A DNA stretch of 64,000 nucleotides. It comes from Nitrospiraceae bacterium (lineage in GTDB: Bacteria; Nitrospirota; Thermodesulfovibrionia; UBA6902). Under the pieces are notes generated by a model. That model was given only the letters and a program-made list of their open reading frames with translations, did no database searches and was not told the origin of the DNA. The stretch covers positions 1-64,000 of the forward strand of contig QZKO01000028.1 of assembly GCA_003599505.1 (NCBI GenBank). The letters run 5' to 3'. Shown piece by piece: positions 16,358 to 25,927 of the stretch (its first letter is position 1; each line of letters opens with the position of its first letter). Position numbers and translations under genes: made by a program.

Positions 16358-16388
16358 AATATATGGTTATATTACCATATTATATGGT
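16353..16388 (-). promoter_or_regulatory. Twin operator-like dyads in front of the winged-helix/nucleotidyltransferase operon
   Basis: ACCATAATATATGGT (16353-16367) and ACCATATTATATGGT (16374-16388) are two near-identical inverted repeats separated by 6 bp, so their centres are 21 bp apart, two helical turns. The first overlaps the upstream candidate start codon. AT-rich cores could also serve as the -10 region. Confidence 0.6.
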
Positions 16389-16485
16389 ATTGCAAGAATC
16401 TCATTTTGTCAAGGTGAAAGTGCTAACGGGACTAACGGGTCTACGGCGCAGAGGTGCGGAAGTAATGGCAGGACGGAATAACGAC

Positions 16486-16887
16486 CTATTTTTTCTCTGC
16501 TACGTGTATTCTCGTGATAGCGCGTTCGAGGGACGAGGTTGCGCGGGCCTGGTCGAACTTCTCGGCCTGTTTGAGCCTCTCCTCAGCGCGCTTCTTCGCT
16601 TCTATCGCCCTCTGGACGTCTATGGTATCGGACCTTTCCGCGCTGTCGGCAAGTATCGTAACGCTGTCAGGGCCAACTTCGGAATATCCGCCGCTGATAA
16701 AAAAGTATCCGGTCTGGCTGCCTTTTCTATAGGTCAGCATTCCGATCTTGAGCGTGGTAAGAAAAGGCACGTGTTCCGGCAGGACCCCGAATTCCCCCTC
16801 AGTGCCGGATGCCACTACCTCGTCTACTTCATCAGTAAAGACGTGACCATAAGGTGTAACGATATCCAATTTCAGTTTCTCAGCCAT
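16486..16887 (-). CDS. atpC: F-type ATP synthase epsilon subunit
   Basis: 133 residues with the N-terminal beta-sandwich (KLDIVTPYGHVFTDEVDEVV, GEFGVLPEHVPFLTTLKIG) and the C-terminal helix pair (DVQRAIEAKKRAEERLKQA). It is the central-stalk subunit that links rotor and catalytic head and can inhibit ATP hydrolysis. Last gene of the atpF'FHAGDC unit. Confidence 0.95.
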   Translation of the reverse strand: MAEKLKLDIVTPYGHVFTDEVDEVVASGTEGEFGVLPEHVPFLTTLKIGMLTYRKGSQTGYFFISGGYSEVGPDSVTILADSAERSDTIDVQRAIEAKKRAEERLKQAEKFDQARATSSLERAITRIHVAEKK

Positions 16888-16904
16888 TTAAAATCCTCTT
16901 TTTT

Positions 16905-16945
16905 TCTAAACTTCTCACTTCTTACTTCTACCTTCTGACCTGTCT
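16905..16945. repeat. Heptamer array between atpD and atpC
   Basis: CTTCTTA-type units with 7-bp phase (CTTCTCA, CTTCTTA, CTTCTAC, CTTCTGA). Not part of either gene. Confidence 0.7.
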
Positions 16946-16950
16946 TTTAT

Positions 16951-18366
<1,416 letters not shown>

Positions 18367-18404
18367 CTATAACCTCCATTAAATTAAAAATCAAATATCA
18401 AAAA

Positions 18405-18430
18405 AGTGTCAGCTATAAGCCGCCAGCTAA
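18405..18430. repeat. Short CAGCTA-type heptamer array between atpG and atpD
   Basis: TCAGCTA, TAAGCCG and CCAGCTA in 7-bp phase, the same words as arrays at 19320 and 54224. Confidence 0.55.
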
Positions 18431-18432
18431 GA

Positions 18433-19314
18433 CTATCCTTTCAGCGCCTCAACACCGCCTACGATATCCATGAGCTCGCCTGTGATCGAGGCCTGTCTGG
18501 CCTTGTTGAACTGAAGCGTCAGCTTGCCTACCATTTCACTACAGCTCTTTGTCGCATTCTCCATGGCAGACATCCTTGCGGCCTCTTCAGCGGCCGAGCT
18601 TTCAAGGAGCGCCCTGTAGATCTGGATATCCACGTTCCTCGGTATCAGCCTGTCAAAAATAGCCTCCATGGAAGGCTCATAAATAAAATCGGCCGCGGCG
18701 GATTCTGAAGCCGGGGCTTCTTTCCCCTCTTCTACGGGGGCCAATGGAAGGAGTTGCGCCACAGTGACAGTCTGCGCCACCATTGATTTGAACGCATTAT
18801 ATACGACTACCACTTCATCAATTGTTTCATTTATAAAATTCTCTTTGACGTCGTTGGCAATCTCCTGGGCGTTTGTAAAGCTAACGTTCCCTGAAATGCC
18901 GGTCCATGCGTTTCGCGTGGAGACCCCTCTTCTTTTGAAGTAATCCCTTGCTTTTTTGCCGACGACGCTGATGCTCACCTGAAATCCTTCTTTTGTATAA
19001 CCGTCAATAGATTTTTGAGCGGCCTTAAGGATATTTGTGTTAAAGGCGCCGCAAAGCCCCCTGTCGGAAGTGACCACTACAACCTCCACGGTCTTCCTGG
19101 GCCTGAAGGCAAGCAGCGGATGTGATTCCCTGTCCGCGCCCCTGGCAAGGCTCATGAGGACATCATGCATCTTGTCCGCATAAGGCCTCAGGTCCAGCAT
19201 CCTGTTCTGCACCTTTCTCAGCTTTGCGGCAGACACCATCTTCATGGCCTTGGTGATCTTCTGGGTATTCTGGACCGCCTTTATTCTTTTCTTAATGTCT
19301 CTTAAGGTAGCCAT
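18433..19314 (-). CDS. atpG: F-type ATP synthase gamma subunit
   Basis: 293 residues with the N-terminal coiled-coil helix (ATLRDIKKRIKAVQNTQKIT), the central Rossmann-like part (VVVVTSDRGLCGAFNTNILK) and the C-terminal helix ending FNKARQASITGELMDIVGG. It is the rotating central shaft. Residues about 185-210 include an Ala/Glu/Ser-rich loop (EEGKEAPASESAAADF) a little longer than in E. coli. Confidence 0.97.
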   Translation of the reverse strand: MATLRDIKKRIKAVQNTQKITKAMKMVSAAKLRKVQNRMLDLRPYADKMHDVLMSLARGADRESHPLLAFRPRKTVEVVVVTSDRGLCGAFNTNILKAAQKSIDGYTKEGFQVSISVVGKKARDYFKRRGVSTRNAWTGISGNVSFTNAQEIANDVKENFINETIDEVVVVYNAFKSMVAQTVTVAQLLPLAPVEEGKEAPASESAAADFIYEPSMEAIFDRLIPRNVDIQIYRALLESSAAEEAARMSAMENATKSCSEMVGKLTLQFNKARQASITGELMDIVGGVEALKG

Positions 19315-19319
19315 TTTTC

Positions 19320-19398
19320 TTAGCTTTAAGCTATTAGCTGTTAGCCATAAGCTTTAAAAAGAGTTTTTTCTAATCGCTTACAGCTTATCGCTTATAGC
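19320..19398. repeat. Inverted pair of AGCTTA-type heptamer arrays between atpA and atpG
   Basis: Left arm units such as TAGCTTT and TAGCTGT; right arm units such as TCGCTTA and CAGCTTA, roughly the reverse complement of the left. The two arms can pair across about 15 nt of T-rich loop. Confidence 0.75.
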
Positions 19399-19401
19399 TT
19401 C

Positions 19402-20919
19402 TTACGCCTGAAATCCTTTCTTGAATTCCTCTATAGCCTGTACCAATTTTGCCTTCAGGCTGTCGTCAATCGCTTTTTTCTCCGCAAGCTCCGAGCGGAG
19501 GTCGTCTTTTGTTCCGCGCATGAATTTCACGAATTCTTCTTCAAACTTCTTAATGGCCTCAACCGGGACATCATCGAGGTAACCCTGTGTGCCGGCAAAA
19601 AGGACAATGACCTGGTCCTGCATGGTCATCGGGACATACTGGTTCTGTTTCAGGAGCTCGACCATTCTCTTGCCGCGCTCTATCTGTTTGAGTGTCGCTT
19701 TATCGAGGTCTGAACCGAACTGGGCGAATGCGGCCATTTCACGGAACTGCGCAAGGTCGAGCCTAAGGGTACCGGCAACCTGCTTCATCGCCTTTGTCTG
19801 AGCTGCGCCGCCGACGCGGCTGACCGAAAGACCGACGTTGACAGCGGGTCTTACACCGGCATAGAAAAGCTCCGGCTCAAGGTATATCTGACCGTCGGTA
19901 ATTGAGATAACGTTTGTCGGAATATAACCGGAAACGTCGCCTGCCTGTGTTTCAATAATCGGAAGTGCCGTAAGGGAGCCTCCGCCGAGCTTGTCGGAGA
20001 GTTTTGCGGCCCTTTCAAGGAGCCTCGAATGTAAATAGAAAACGTCTCCGGGGAAGGCCTCACGTCCCGGGGGACGCCTGAGCAGGAGCGAGAGCTGCCT
20101 GTATGCCGTCGCCTGTTTACTGAGGTCATCATATATTATCAGCGCATGTTTGCCCTTGTCCCTGAAATATTCTCCCATCGCGCAGCCTGTATAGGGAGCA
20201 ATGTACTGCAGAGGCGAGGGCTCGCTCGCTGTCGCGGAAACAATAATTGTGTGCTCCAATGCGCCTTCTTCTTCGAGTTTTTTTGCGACGCGGACAACGT
20301 TGGAGCGCTTCTGCCCGACTGCGACATATATACATAAAACATCTCCGCCCTTCTGGTTGATAATGGCGTCAACACCTATCGCGGTCTTCCCTGTCTGACG
20401 GTCGCCGATGATAAGCTCTCTCTGCCCTCTTCCAACCGGGATCATGGCGTCTACCGCTTTCAGACCTGTCTGCAGGGGCTGGCGAACAGGCTGCCTGTCG
20501 ATGATACCGGGGGCCACAACGTCGACTATCCTGCTCTCTGTCGAGTTAATCGGCCCTTTTCCGTCAATGGGCTGTCCGATGGCGTTGACCACTCTTCCAA
20601 GCAGCGCTTCCCCGACAGGCACCGACATGATCTTACCCGTGCGTTTTACGATGTCGCCTTCCTTGATAAGCGTGTCTTCACCGAATAAAACAGCGCCGAC
20701 GGCATCCGTCTCAAGGTTAAGCGCCATCCCGAACACATTATTGGGAAATTCGAGAAGTTCGGAAGCCATACACTTGTCAAGGCCGTATATCTTTGCGATA
20801 CCGTCGCCGACTTTAACGACTGTCCCGACTTCACTGACGTCGACGCGCTTCTCGAAATCGCTGATCTGTTTTTTAATCAGCTCACTTATTTCTTCAGCTT
20901 TAAGCTCTGTAATTGCCAT
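19402..20919 (-). CDS. atpA: F-type ATP synthase alpha subunit
   Basis: 505 residues from ATG 20919 (preceded by GGGGGTG). It has the non-catalytic nucleotide site [11 protein letters not shown] (about 170-180), [12 protein letters not shown] (Walker B) and the family tail with '[19 protein letters not shown]'. Length is normal. It follows atpH after a 100-bp gap filled by an AT-rich heptamer array. Confidence 0.98.
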   Translation of the reverse strand: MAITELKAEEISELIKKQISDFEKRVDVSEVGTVVKVGDGIAKIYGLDKCMASELLEFPNNVFGMALNLETDAVGAVLFGEDTLIKEGDIVKRTGKIMSVPVGEALLGRVVNAIGQPIDGKGPINSTESRIVDVVAPGIIDRQPVRQPLQTGLKAVDAMIPVGRGQRELIIGDRQTGKTAIGVDAIINQKGGDVLCIYVAVGQKRSNVVRVAKKLEEEGALEHTIIVSATASEPSPLQYIAPYTGCAMGEYFRDKGKHALIIYDDLSKQATAYRQLSLLLRRPPGREAFPGDVFYLHSRLLERAAKLSDKLGGGSLTALPIIETQAGDVSGYIPTNVISITDGQIYLEPELFYAGVRPAVNVGLSVSRVGGAAQTKAMKQVAGTLRLDLAQFREMAAFAQFGSDLDKATLKQIERGKRMVELLKQNQYVPMTMQDQVIVLFAGTQGYLDDVPVEAIKKFEEEFVKFMRGTKDDLRSELAEKKAIDDSLKAKLVQAIEEFKKGFQA

Positions 20920-20937
20920 CAAACACCCCCGTGAAAT

Positions 20938-21018
20938 TTAATTAATAATTAACAATTAGAAATGAGCAATTAATAAGTTTCTTCCTTAATTGTTAATTAC
21001 TAATTACTAATTACTGAT
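20938..21018. repeat. AATTAAT/TTACTAA heptamer array with inverted arms between atpH and atpA
   Basis: Left arm AATTAATAATTAACAATTAG; right arm TTAATTGTTAATTACTAATT with TTACTAA repeated at 7-bp steps. The arms are complementary over TTAATTGTTAATT. Confidence 0.75.
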
Positions 21019-21023
21019 TGTTT

Positions 21024-21560
21024 CTATCTCATCAACTCCGCCCGCAAGAGGCGGATTTGTCCTTTAACGCTGTTATCGTAAATGGTGCTGCCGACTTTTA
21101 CAACAAAACCGCCCAATAACGACGGGTCCACCTGGCTCTCGATATCGATCTCTTTCTGTGTCATTGACTTGAGGGCGGCCTTGAGCCTCTCGGTGTAATT
21201 CCTGTCAAGAGGCACGGAAGATATCACTACGGCAGTCGCTTTCCTCTGCCTTTCGTTGTACGCCGTAATTGACGCGGAAATGATCTCCCTGATCGCAGCA
21301 AGATGACCCTGCATGACGATGAGTTTCAGAAATTTCTCCGCTGCGGGGGAAAATTTCATACCAGGAAGGAGCGCGCCCAATGCCCTGCTTTTTTCATCAT
21401 CGGAGAATATCTGCCCCGCAAACAGCAGTTTGAGCTTTCTGTTCGCGTCAATAATACCTGAGAAGGCCTTAAACTCCCCGATGACCGAAGGTATGGCGGA
21501 AAGGTCGACGCTGCTGACCAATGCCCTGCTGTATTTTTTCCCGATCTGATGTTTGTTCAA
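21024..21560 (-). CDS. atpH: F-type ATP synthase delta subunit
   Basis: 178 residues, OSCP/delta family: N-terminal helical bundle (GKKYSRALVSSVDLSAIPSV), and the conserved C-terminal strand 'VDPSLLGGFVVKVGSTIYD' followed by 'SVKGQIRLLRAEL'. Connects the F1 head to the b-type stator. It overlaps atpF by 4 bp. Confidence 0.95.
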   Translation of the reverse strand: MNKHQIGKKYSRALVSSVDLSAIPSVIGEFKAFSGIIDANRKLKLLFAGQIFSDDEKSRALGALLPGMKFSPAAEKFLKLIVMQGHLAAIREIISASITAYNERQRKATAVVISSVPLDRNYTERLKAALKSMTQKEIDIESQVDPSLLGGFVVKVGSTIYDNSVKGQIRLLRAELMR

Positions 21561-22138
21561 TTCTTGGCCTCGAGTCTTTTTATATAATCGTCTATCAATG
21601 CTTCCTGTTCTTTCTGTCCCAGTTTTTCCTTTATCTGCTTTTCCGCAAGTTCAAGGGCCATCATGGCCGCCTCGGTCTTGATCTGGTCTTTTGCCTTCTG
21701 CAGCTCGAAATCAATGTTTGTCTTCGCCTGCTCCAGTATCTTCTCCTTCAGCTTCTCGCCCTCTGCTATGATCGTCTCTTTTTCCTTCTCCCCGGCCTTT
21801 CTTGCCGACGCAAGTATTTCCTCTATTTCACGGTCCGTGTTACCGAGCCGGGCCTTGACTTCGTTCAGCGCCTTCTGCGCCAGCTCTTTGGCCTCAGTCG
21901 CCTCCCTGAGGGACTTCTCTATGAGCTGCGTCCTGTTTTTGAAAAACTCTGCAAAGGGTTTGCGCGCGGCAAAGACAAGGACAACTACGAGGACCGCGAA
22001 ATTAACTACAGGCCAGAGCCAGTCCTTCCATGTAAAAGCATGCTCGGCATGCTCACCGCCTTCAGCCGCTAACGCGGCAGAACAAATAACACAGAACACA
22101 GAACACAGACAAAAAACAGCGAGGGTTTTTCTTCTCAT
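21557..22138 (-). CDS. atpF: F-type ATP synthase b subunit with signal-like N-terminus
   Basis: 193 residues from ATG 22138. After MRRKTLAVFCLCSVFCVICS and an ALAAEGG cleavage-like site comes the true membrane helix (WLWPVVNFAVLVVVLVFAA, about 44-62) and a long stator coiled coil (about 70-190). A GTG at 22183 overlaps the upstream stop (GTGA) and would add 15 polar residues coded by an AAAGAGC-type array. The hydrophobic core of the signal-like segment is itself coded by a TCTGTGT heptamer array. Signal-bearing b subunits are known in Deltaproteobacteria and relatives. Confidence 0.9.
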   Translation of the reverse strand: MRRKTLAVFCLCSVFCVICSAALAAEGGEHAEHAFTWKDWLWPVVNFAVLVVVLVFAARKPFAEFFKNRTQLIEKSLREATEAKELAQKALNEVKARLGNTDREIEEILASARKAGEKEKETIIAEGEKLKEKILEQAKTNIDFELQKAKDQIKTEAAMMALELAEKQIKEKLGQKEQEALIDDYIKRLEAKN

Positions 22139-22180
22139 AAGTCTTTGCTCTTTGTTCTTTGCTCTTTGTTCTGTCTTTCT
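22072..22180. repeat. Two heptamer arrays covering the 5' end of atpF
   Basis: ACAGAAC-type copies (22088-22112, TCTGTGT on the gene strand) lie in the signal-like core, and TTTGCTC/TTTGTTC alternating copies (22142-22172) lie between the GTG and ATG start candidates. Confidence 0.8.
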
Positions 22181-22599
22181 CACGCCTTCACCAGCTTTTC
22201 CACTATCTGTCCTGAGAAATTCTCAACATCCGATTTTAATGTCGTCCTCGCCTTTTCAACTGCGGTCTCAAGCTCGGACTTTGCCTTTTTGTTCAGCTCC
22301 GCAGCCCCGTTCCGCGCGGAATCAAGCGCCTGCTTCTGCGCTTCCATGCCTTCCCTGCTCAAATCCTCAAATACCGCCTTTGCTTTTCCCCTTCCCTCGG
22401 CCAGTTTTGAATCGATCCGGGCAATTATACTGTCCTTTTCCTGGTCCATAGATTTAGCTGTGTTGAGGGCCCCGTTAATCCCCGCGTCCCTCTCTTTAAA
22501 AAGGCGGAGGAGAGGCTTGAATAAAATGATGTTCAGCGCTATCAGCAGCAACAGAAAATTCGCAAGCTGGGCAAAAAACCACTCATTGATTTCTAACAT
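22180..22599 (-). CDS. atpF2: F-type ATP synthase second b-type (b') stator subunit
   Basis: 139 residues: an N-terminal membrane helix (about 9-27, ANFLLLLIALNIILFKPLL) and a long coiled coil. The paralogue next to atpF indicates a heterodimeric b/b' stator as in cyanobacteria and many Deltaproteobacteria. It is the first gene of the operon and has a promoter just upstream. Confidence 0.88.
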   Translation of the reverse strand: MLEINEWFFAQLANFLLLLIALNIILFKPLLRLFKERDAGINGALNTAKSMDQEKDSIIARIDSKLAEGRGKAKAVFEDLSREGMEAQKQALDSARNGAAELNKKAKSELETAVEKARTTLKSDVENFSGQIVEKLVKA

Positions 22600-22656
22600 T
22601 AAAAGCTCCTACTTATTCAAGAAAGTGAAGAGTCGTCGTAAGACAAAGTGAGCGTA

Positions 22657-22685
22657 AAATTACCATAGCGGGAATATTTTGTCAA
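22657..22685 (-). promoter_or_regulatory. Sigma-70-type promoter of the atp operon
   Basis: On the minus strand TTGACA (22685-22680), a 17-bp spacer, then TAATTT (22662-22657), about 60 bp before the b' start at 22599. Confidence 0.65.
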
Positions 22686-22823
22686 TAACTGAATAATTAT
22701 ATTTAGGAAATTTATAAAACGTCAGTAAACGGCGGTAAAAAATCTGTCGCGGATGCTCCCGGTTTTGACTTTTTGAAGACTTTCTTTTAAACTTCAGTAA
22801 ATATTGACTACAGAATAATTTTA

Positions 22824-22893
22824 GCCACGGATTAACGCGGGCATTGATAATATATTTATATTCTTATCCGCGAAATCCGCGCTGGTCCGTGGC
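22824..22893. repeat. GCCACGGA...TCCGTGGC inverted repeat between atp and tol operons
   Basis: GCCACGGATTAACGCGG (22824-22840) pairs imperfectly with CCGCGCTGGTCCGTGGC (22877-22893) around an AT-rich loop. The same word family (CCACNGAT, CACGGAT, TCCGTGTT) builds hairpins at 45134 and 51131. Nothing else but the atp promoter is seen in the 312-bp divergent spacer 22600-22911. Confidence 0.8.
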
Positions 22894-22911
22894 GAAAAAA
22901 TGTTTTAAATC

Positions 22912-23562
22912 ATGAGCGGCGACACGGTATTAACATTAATATTCAAGGCAGGGCCTGTTGTAAAGTTCATCCTTCTTGTTTTGCTGTCTTTCTCCGTCTT
23001 CTCGTGGGCTATTATCTTCTATAAAACCAGACTGTTCTCAAAGGCCGAAAAAGAATCCCTTCAGTTCTACCAGGCCTTTATAAAAGCAAAACAATGGGAC
23101 TCTCTCTACCAGTCAACAAAGAAATTTACGGTAAGTCCCCTGGCGAACCTGTTCAGGGCCGCGTATTCAGTCGATGACGCAAGCATGGATGAAATCAAAA
23201 CCATACTGAGAAGAGTTGAGACGATGGAGGCGGCCCGTCTCGAAAAATACCTCACTTTCCTTGCGACAACCGGGTCTACAACTCCTTTTATAGGTCTTTT
23301 CGGAACTGTATGGGGGATAATGAATTCTTTTATGGGCATCGGGCGGATAGGCGCGGCTTCACTTGCCGTGGTCGCGCCCGGCATTGCCGAGGCTCTGATA
23401 GCCACTGCCGCGGGACTGGCTGCCGCAATCCCCGCCGTCGTAGCGTATAATTACTTTCTGAGCAGAACGCGCCGGGCTATCAGCATGACTGAGGATTTTT
23501 CCAGGGAACTAATCGACTATCTCGCGAGGAAACATGGAGAAACGCAGGCCGGCTCTTTCTGA
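22912..23562 (+). CDS. tolQ: TolQ/ExbB-family proton-channel motor protein
   Basis: 216 residues with three membrane helices (about 13-36, 120-140, 155-180), the MotA/TolQ/ExbB signature 'FIGLFGTVWGIMNSFMGIG' and 'IAEALIATAAGLAAAIPAVV'. With TolR it uses proton flow to drive TolA in envelope constriction. First gene of the tol operon; its end overlaps tolR by 29 bp. Confidence 0.93.
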   Translation: MSGDTVLTLIFKAGPVVKFILLVLLSFSVFSWAIIFYKTRLFSKAEKESLQFYQAFIKAKQWDSLYQSTKKFTVSPLANLFRAAYSVDDASMDEIKTILRRVETMEAARLEKYLTFLATTGSTTPFIGLFGTVWGIMNSFMGIGRIGAASLAVVAPGIAEALIATAAGLAAAIPAVVAYNYFLSRTRRAISMTEDFSRELIDYLARKHGETQAGSF

Positions 23563-23923
23563 AATAAACGTAACCCCTTTCGTAGATGTAATGCTGGTCC
23601 TTCTCATCATTTTCATGGTTACGGCGCCTCTCCTTCAGCAGGGGATAGACGTCAACCTTCCGCAGGCCAAGGGCAAAGAAATGTCCCCGGCGGAAAGGGT
23701 CATCATTACCGTAAAGAAAGACGGCAAGCTGTATATGGACAAATCGGCAGTGACCCTGGAAACTCTCAGGTCCGCTTTATCGAAGATACAGAACAGGGAA
23801 GTTTTTCTTAAAGCCGATAAAGACGTCCCTTACGGACTTGTTGTAGCAGTCATGGGCGAGCTGCGCGAGATCGGCATAGAAAAATTGGGGATGGTGACAG
23901 AGCCGCAGGCCCGTATTCAATGA
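23534..23923 (+). CDS. tolR: TolR/ExbD-family motor protein
   Basis: 129 residues: short cytoplasmic N-terminus (SEINVTPFVDVMLVLLIIF) with the conserved membrane Asp in 'FVDVMLVLLIIFMV', then a periplasmic domain ending AVMGELREIGIEKLGMVTE. ATG at 23534 lies within the tolQ 3' end, and the stop overlaps the next start by 4 bp. Confidence 0.93.
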   Translation: MEKRRPALSEINVTPFVDVMLVLLIIFMVTAPLLQQGIDVNLPQAKGKEMSPAERVIITVKKDGKLYMDKSAVTLETLRSALSKIQNREVFLKADKDVPYGLVVAVMGELREIGIEKLGMVTEPQARIQ

Positions 23924-24621
23924 AGTATGCCCTGCACATCGGGAAGGAGCCGAATTTCCAGGCAGTCGTAATCGCTTCCGCTGTAATTCATCTGGTCCTC
24001 GTTGCACTAATAGTAATTCCGCTCAAAACAAAAGGCGATGAATACAGGAGCTATTTCGTGGATCTTGTCGGACCGCTTGAAACCCGTACAGAGAATACGG
24101 CGTCTTATTCGTCAACCGGTAAGGGAGGAGAAAGAGAGGCGGTTGCGATAAAAGAGCCCTCTGCACAGTCTGAATCAAAGGCAGACATGTCCCTGGAGTC
24201 CGAAAGGGTAGCAAAAGAAATAGACAGGATCCGCTCCATCAGCGCCCTGTCAAAACAGAAAAATAAAAAAGAGGAAGAAAGGTACCGTGATATAGAAATT
24301 ATAAGGCAGAATATCCATGGCAGCGCGGTTAAAAACACAACGAGGGGCGCCGGCTCGCAGTCACCGGCTCCTGATTCATATTATGCACTGGTTACCCGGA
24401 GGATATGGAGCGAATGGGTCTATCCGGATTTCGGCTCTTCCGGGCTTGAGGTAATTATCAGTATGAAGATTGAGAAAGACGGGAAGATCATTTCTTGCGA
24501 AATCGAAAAACCGTCAGGCAATCCCCTTTTTGACCGTTCCGCGGTGAAAGCTGTAGCGAAAGCCGACCCGCTGCCGCCCCCTCCTTATGAAATGGAGATA
24601 GGCGTGAGGTTTTACTTATGA
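23920..24621 (+). CDS. tolA: TolA/TonB-like periplasm-spanning protein
   Basis: 233 residues with an N-terminal anchor (about 13-33, AVVIASAVIHLVLVALIVI), a polar linker (40-140) and a C-terminal TonB/TolA domain (YYALVTRRIWSEWVYPDFGS, then KIISCEIEKPSGNPLFDRSA). The position between tolR and tolB argues for the TolA role although the C-terminal domain reads like TonB. The linker is much shorter than in E. coli TolA. Overlaps tolB by 4 bp. Confidence 0.85.
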   Translation: MKYALHIGKEPNFQAVVIASAVIHLVLVALIVIPLKTKGDEYRSYFVDLVGPLETRTENTASYSSTGKGGEREAVAIKEPSAQSESKADMSLESERVAKEIDRIRSISALSKQKNKKEEERYRDIEIIRQNIHGSAVKNTTRGAGSQSPAPDSYYALVTRRIWSEWVYPDFGSSGLEVIISMKIEKDGKIISCEIEKPSGNPLFDRSAVKAVAKADPLPPPPYEMEIGVRFYL

Positions 24622-25901
24622 AAAAAACAGGCAATAGGCAATGGGCAATGGGCAAAAGGCGGGAGTCAAAAGTCTGGTCATCTGTCACTCGTCACTTTTT
24701 ACTTGTCTCTGTTTTACTTGTTGCTTGTTACTTTTCACTTGTCACTGTTTCATACGCAAAGGTCTACATCGACATCACATCGCCCGCCATACGGAAACTG
24801 CCGATATCTATTACGGCAAAAGGACCCTCAGAAGCAAAAGAAATAGAAGGGATAATAATGAATGATCTGGAGTTCACCGGCTTATTCCTATTCGTAGCGC
24901 CGGAGGCGCCGGGAGCGGAGATGACCGTGCAACTGGGAACCGATACTTCAAATGATATAAAAGTTCTCCTGTCGGTTTTCGATCTGATAGAAAACAGGGA
25001 GACATTTAAAAAGCAGTATTCCGGAACAAAGGATATTCTCCGCGCCATCGCTCACAGCATATCGAACGATATTTATGAAATTGTGACCGGAAAAGACGGG
25101 GCCTTCAGGACAAAGATTTCTTATCTGATGCAGACATCCCAGGGAAACAAGGAACTCCGTTTGATGGACTGGGACGGGCATACCCCGATCAGGGTAATCC
25201 CGATCGGTTTGACCTCAAGCCATGCGTGGTCTGATAACGGACGTTTTCTTATATACTCGTCGGAGAGAAACAGGGACTGGAAAATCTATCGGTTCGATCT
25301 CGAGGATTTCAGGGAAACACTGCTGTTCTCCGCAAAAGGCCTTAACCTTGCCGGGAACACTTCTCCAGGCGGAGAAATGACCTTCTCTTCGTCCAGAGAC
25401 GGCAATTCAGAAATATATGTTATGAATATAAACGGGACCAACCTGCGGAAGCTCACCACATCTTTCGGCATCGATGTCTCACCGGTTTTTTCCCCTGACG
25501 GCTCAAGCATCGCCTTTGTATCCGACAGGGGCGGCTCTCCCCAGATATATATCATGGACTCAAGCGGAAGAGGCGCGGGAAGGCTGACCTTTGAAGGTTC
25601 ATATAATACTTCTCCCGCATGGTCGCCTGACGGAAAGTGGCTGGCGTACGTCGGACAAAGGGGTGGTAAAAATCAGATATTCATGATAAAATCTGACGGT
25701 ACAGGGTTAAGGCAGCTTACAATCAGCGGCAACAATGAAAGCCCGTCATTCTCTCCTGACGGGATGTTTCTGGCTTTTGACTCTGACAGGGACGGCGGAC
25801 GGGGCATTTATATTATGCGCGTCAACGGGGAAGACCAGAGGAGGATTTCGCCGAAGACGGTAAAAGCGATGTCGCCGAAATGGTCGCCGTTTTTAAAATA
25901 A
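24618..25901 (+). CDS. tolB: Tol-Pal system beta-propeller protein
   Basis: 427 residues. The N-terminal TolB domain (about 50-165) is followed by a six-bladed WD40-like propeller with repeated 'SPDG..IAF.SDR.G...IY.M' blocks (for example FSPDGSSIAFVSDRGGSPQI near 290 and SPSFSPDGMFLAFDSDRDGG near 375). Periplasmic partner of Pal. The first 46 residues are unusual: a long Arg/Lys-rich n-region then HFLLVSVLLVACYFSLVTVS, all coded by a heptamer array (24629-24754). The signal peptide is still plausible, with cleavage near SYA. Confidence 0.94.
   Translation: MKKTGNRQWAMGKRRESKVWSSVTRHFLLVSVLLVACYFSLVTVSYAKVYIDITSPAIRKLPISITAKGPSEAKEIEGIIMNDLEFTGLFLFVAPEAPGAEMTVQLGTDTSNDIKVLLSVFDLIENRETFKKQYSGTKDILRAIAHSISNDIYEIVTGKDGAFRTKISYLMQTSQGNKELRLMDWDGHTPIRVIPIGLTSSHAWSDNGRFLIYSSERNRDWKIYRFDLEDFRETLLFSAKGLNLAGNTSPGGEMTFSSSRDGNSEIYVMNINGTNLRKLTTSFGIDVSPVFSPDGSSIAFVSDRGGSPQIYIMDSSGRGAGRLTFEGSYNTSPAWSPDGKWLAYVGQRGGKNQIFMIKSDGTGLRQLTISGNNESPSFSPDGMFLAFDSDRDGGRGIYIMRVNGEDQRRISPKTVKAMSPKWSPFLK
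24629..24754. repeat. Long heptamer array encoding the TolB signal peptide
   Basis: Eighteen consecutive 7-bp units can be laid in register. The first part uses GGCAATG-type units, the second CACTTGT-type units, which are roughly the complement of a GACAAGT-type word. All units are free of stop codons in the tolB frame. Confidence 0.85.
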
Positions 25902-25927
25902 TTTATTAAATAATTATCAAGGAGGTC

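Noticed and set aside
22783-22911. Sigma-70 promoter for the tol operon
   Set aside because: TTGACT boxes near 22764 and 22804 exist, but no convincing -10 at proper spacing could be chosen between them.
24629-24754. CRISPR-like reading of the heptamer arrays
   Set aside because: Units are 7 bp, contiguous and degenerate, without spacers or cas genes. They are simple tandem arrays.
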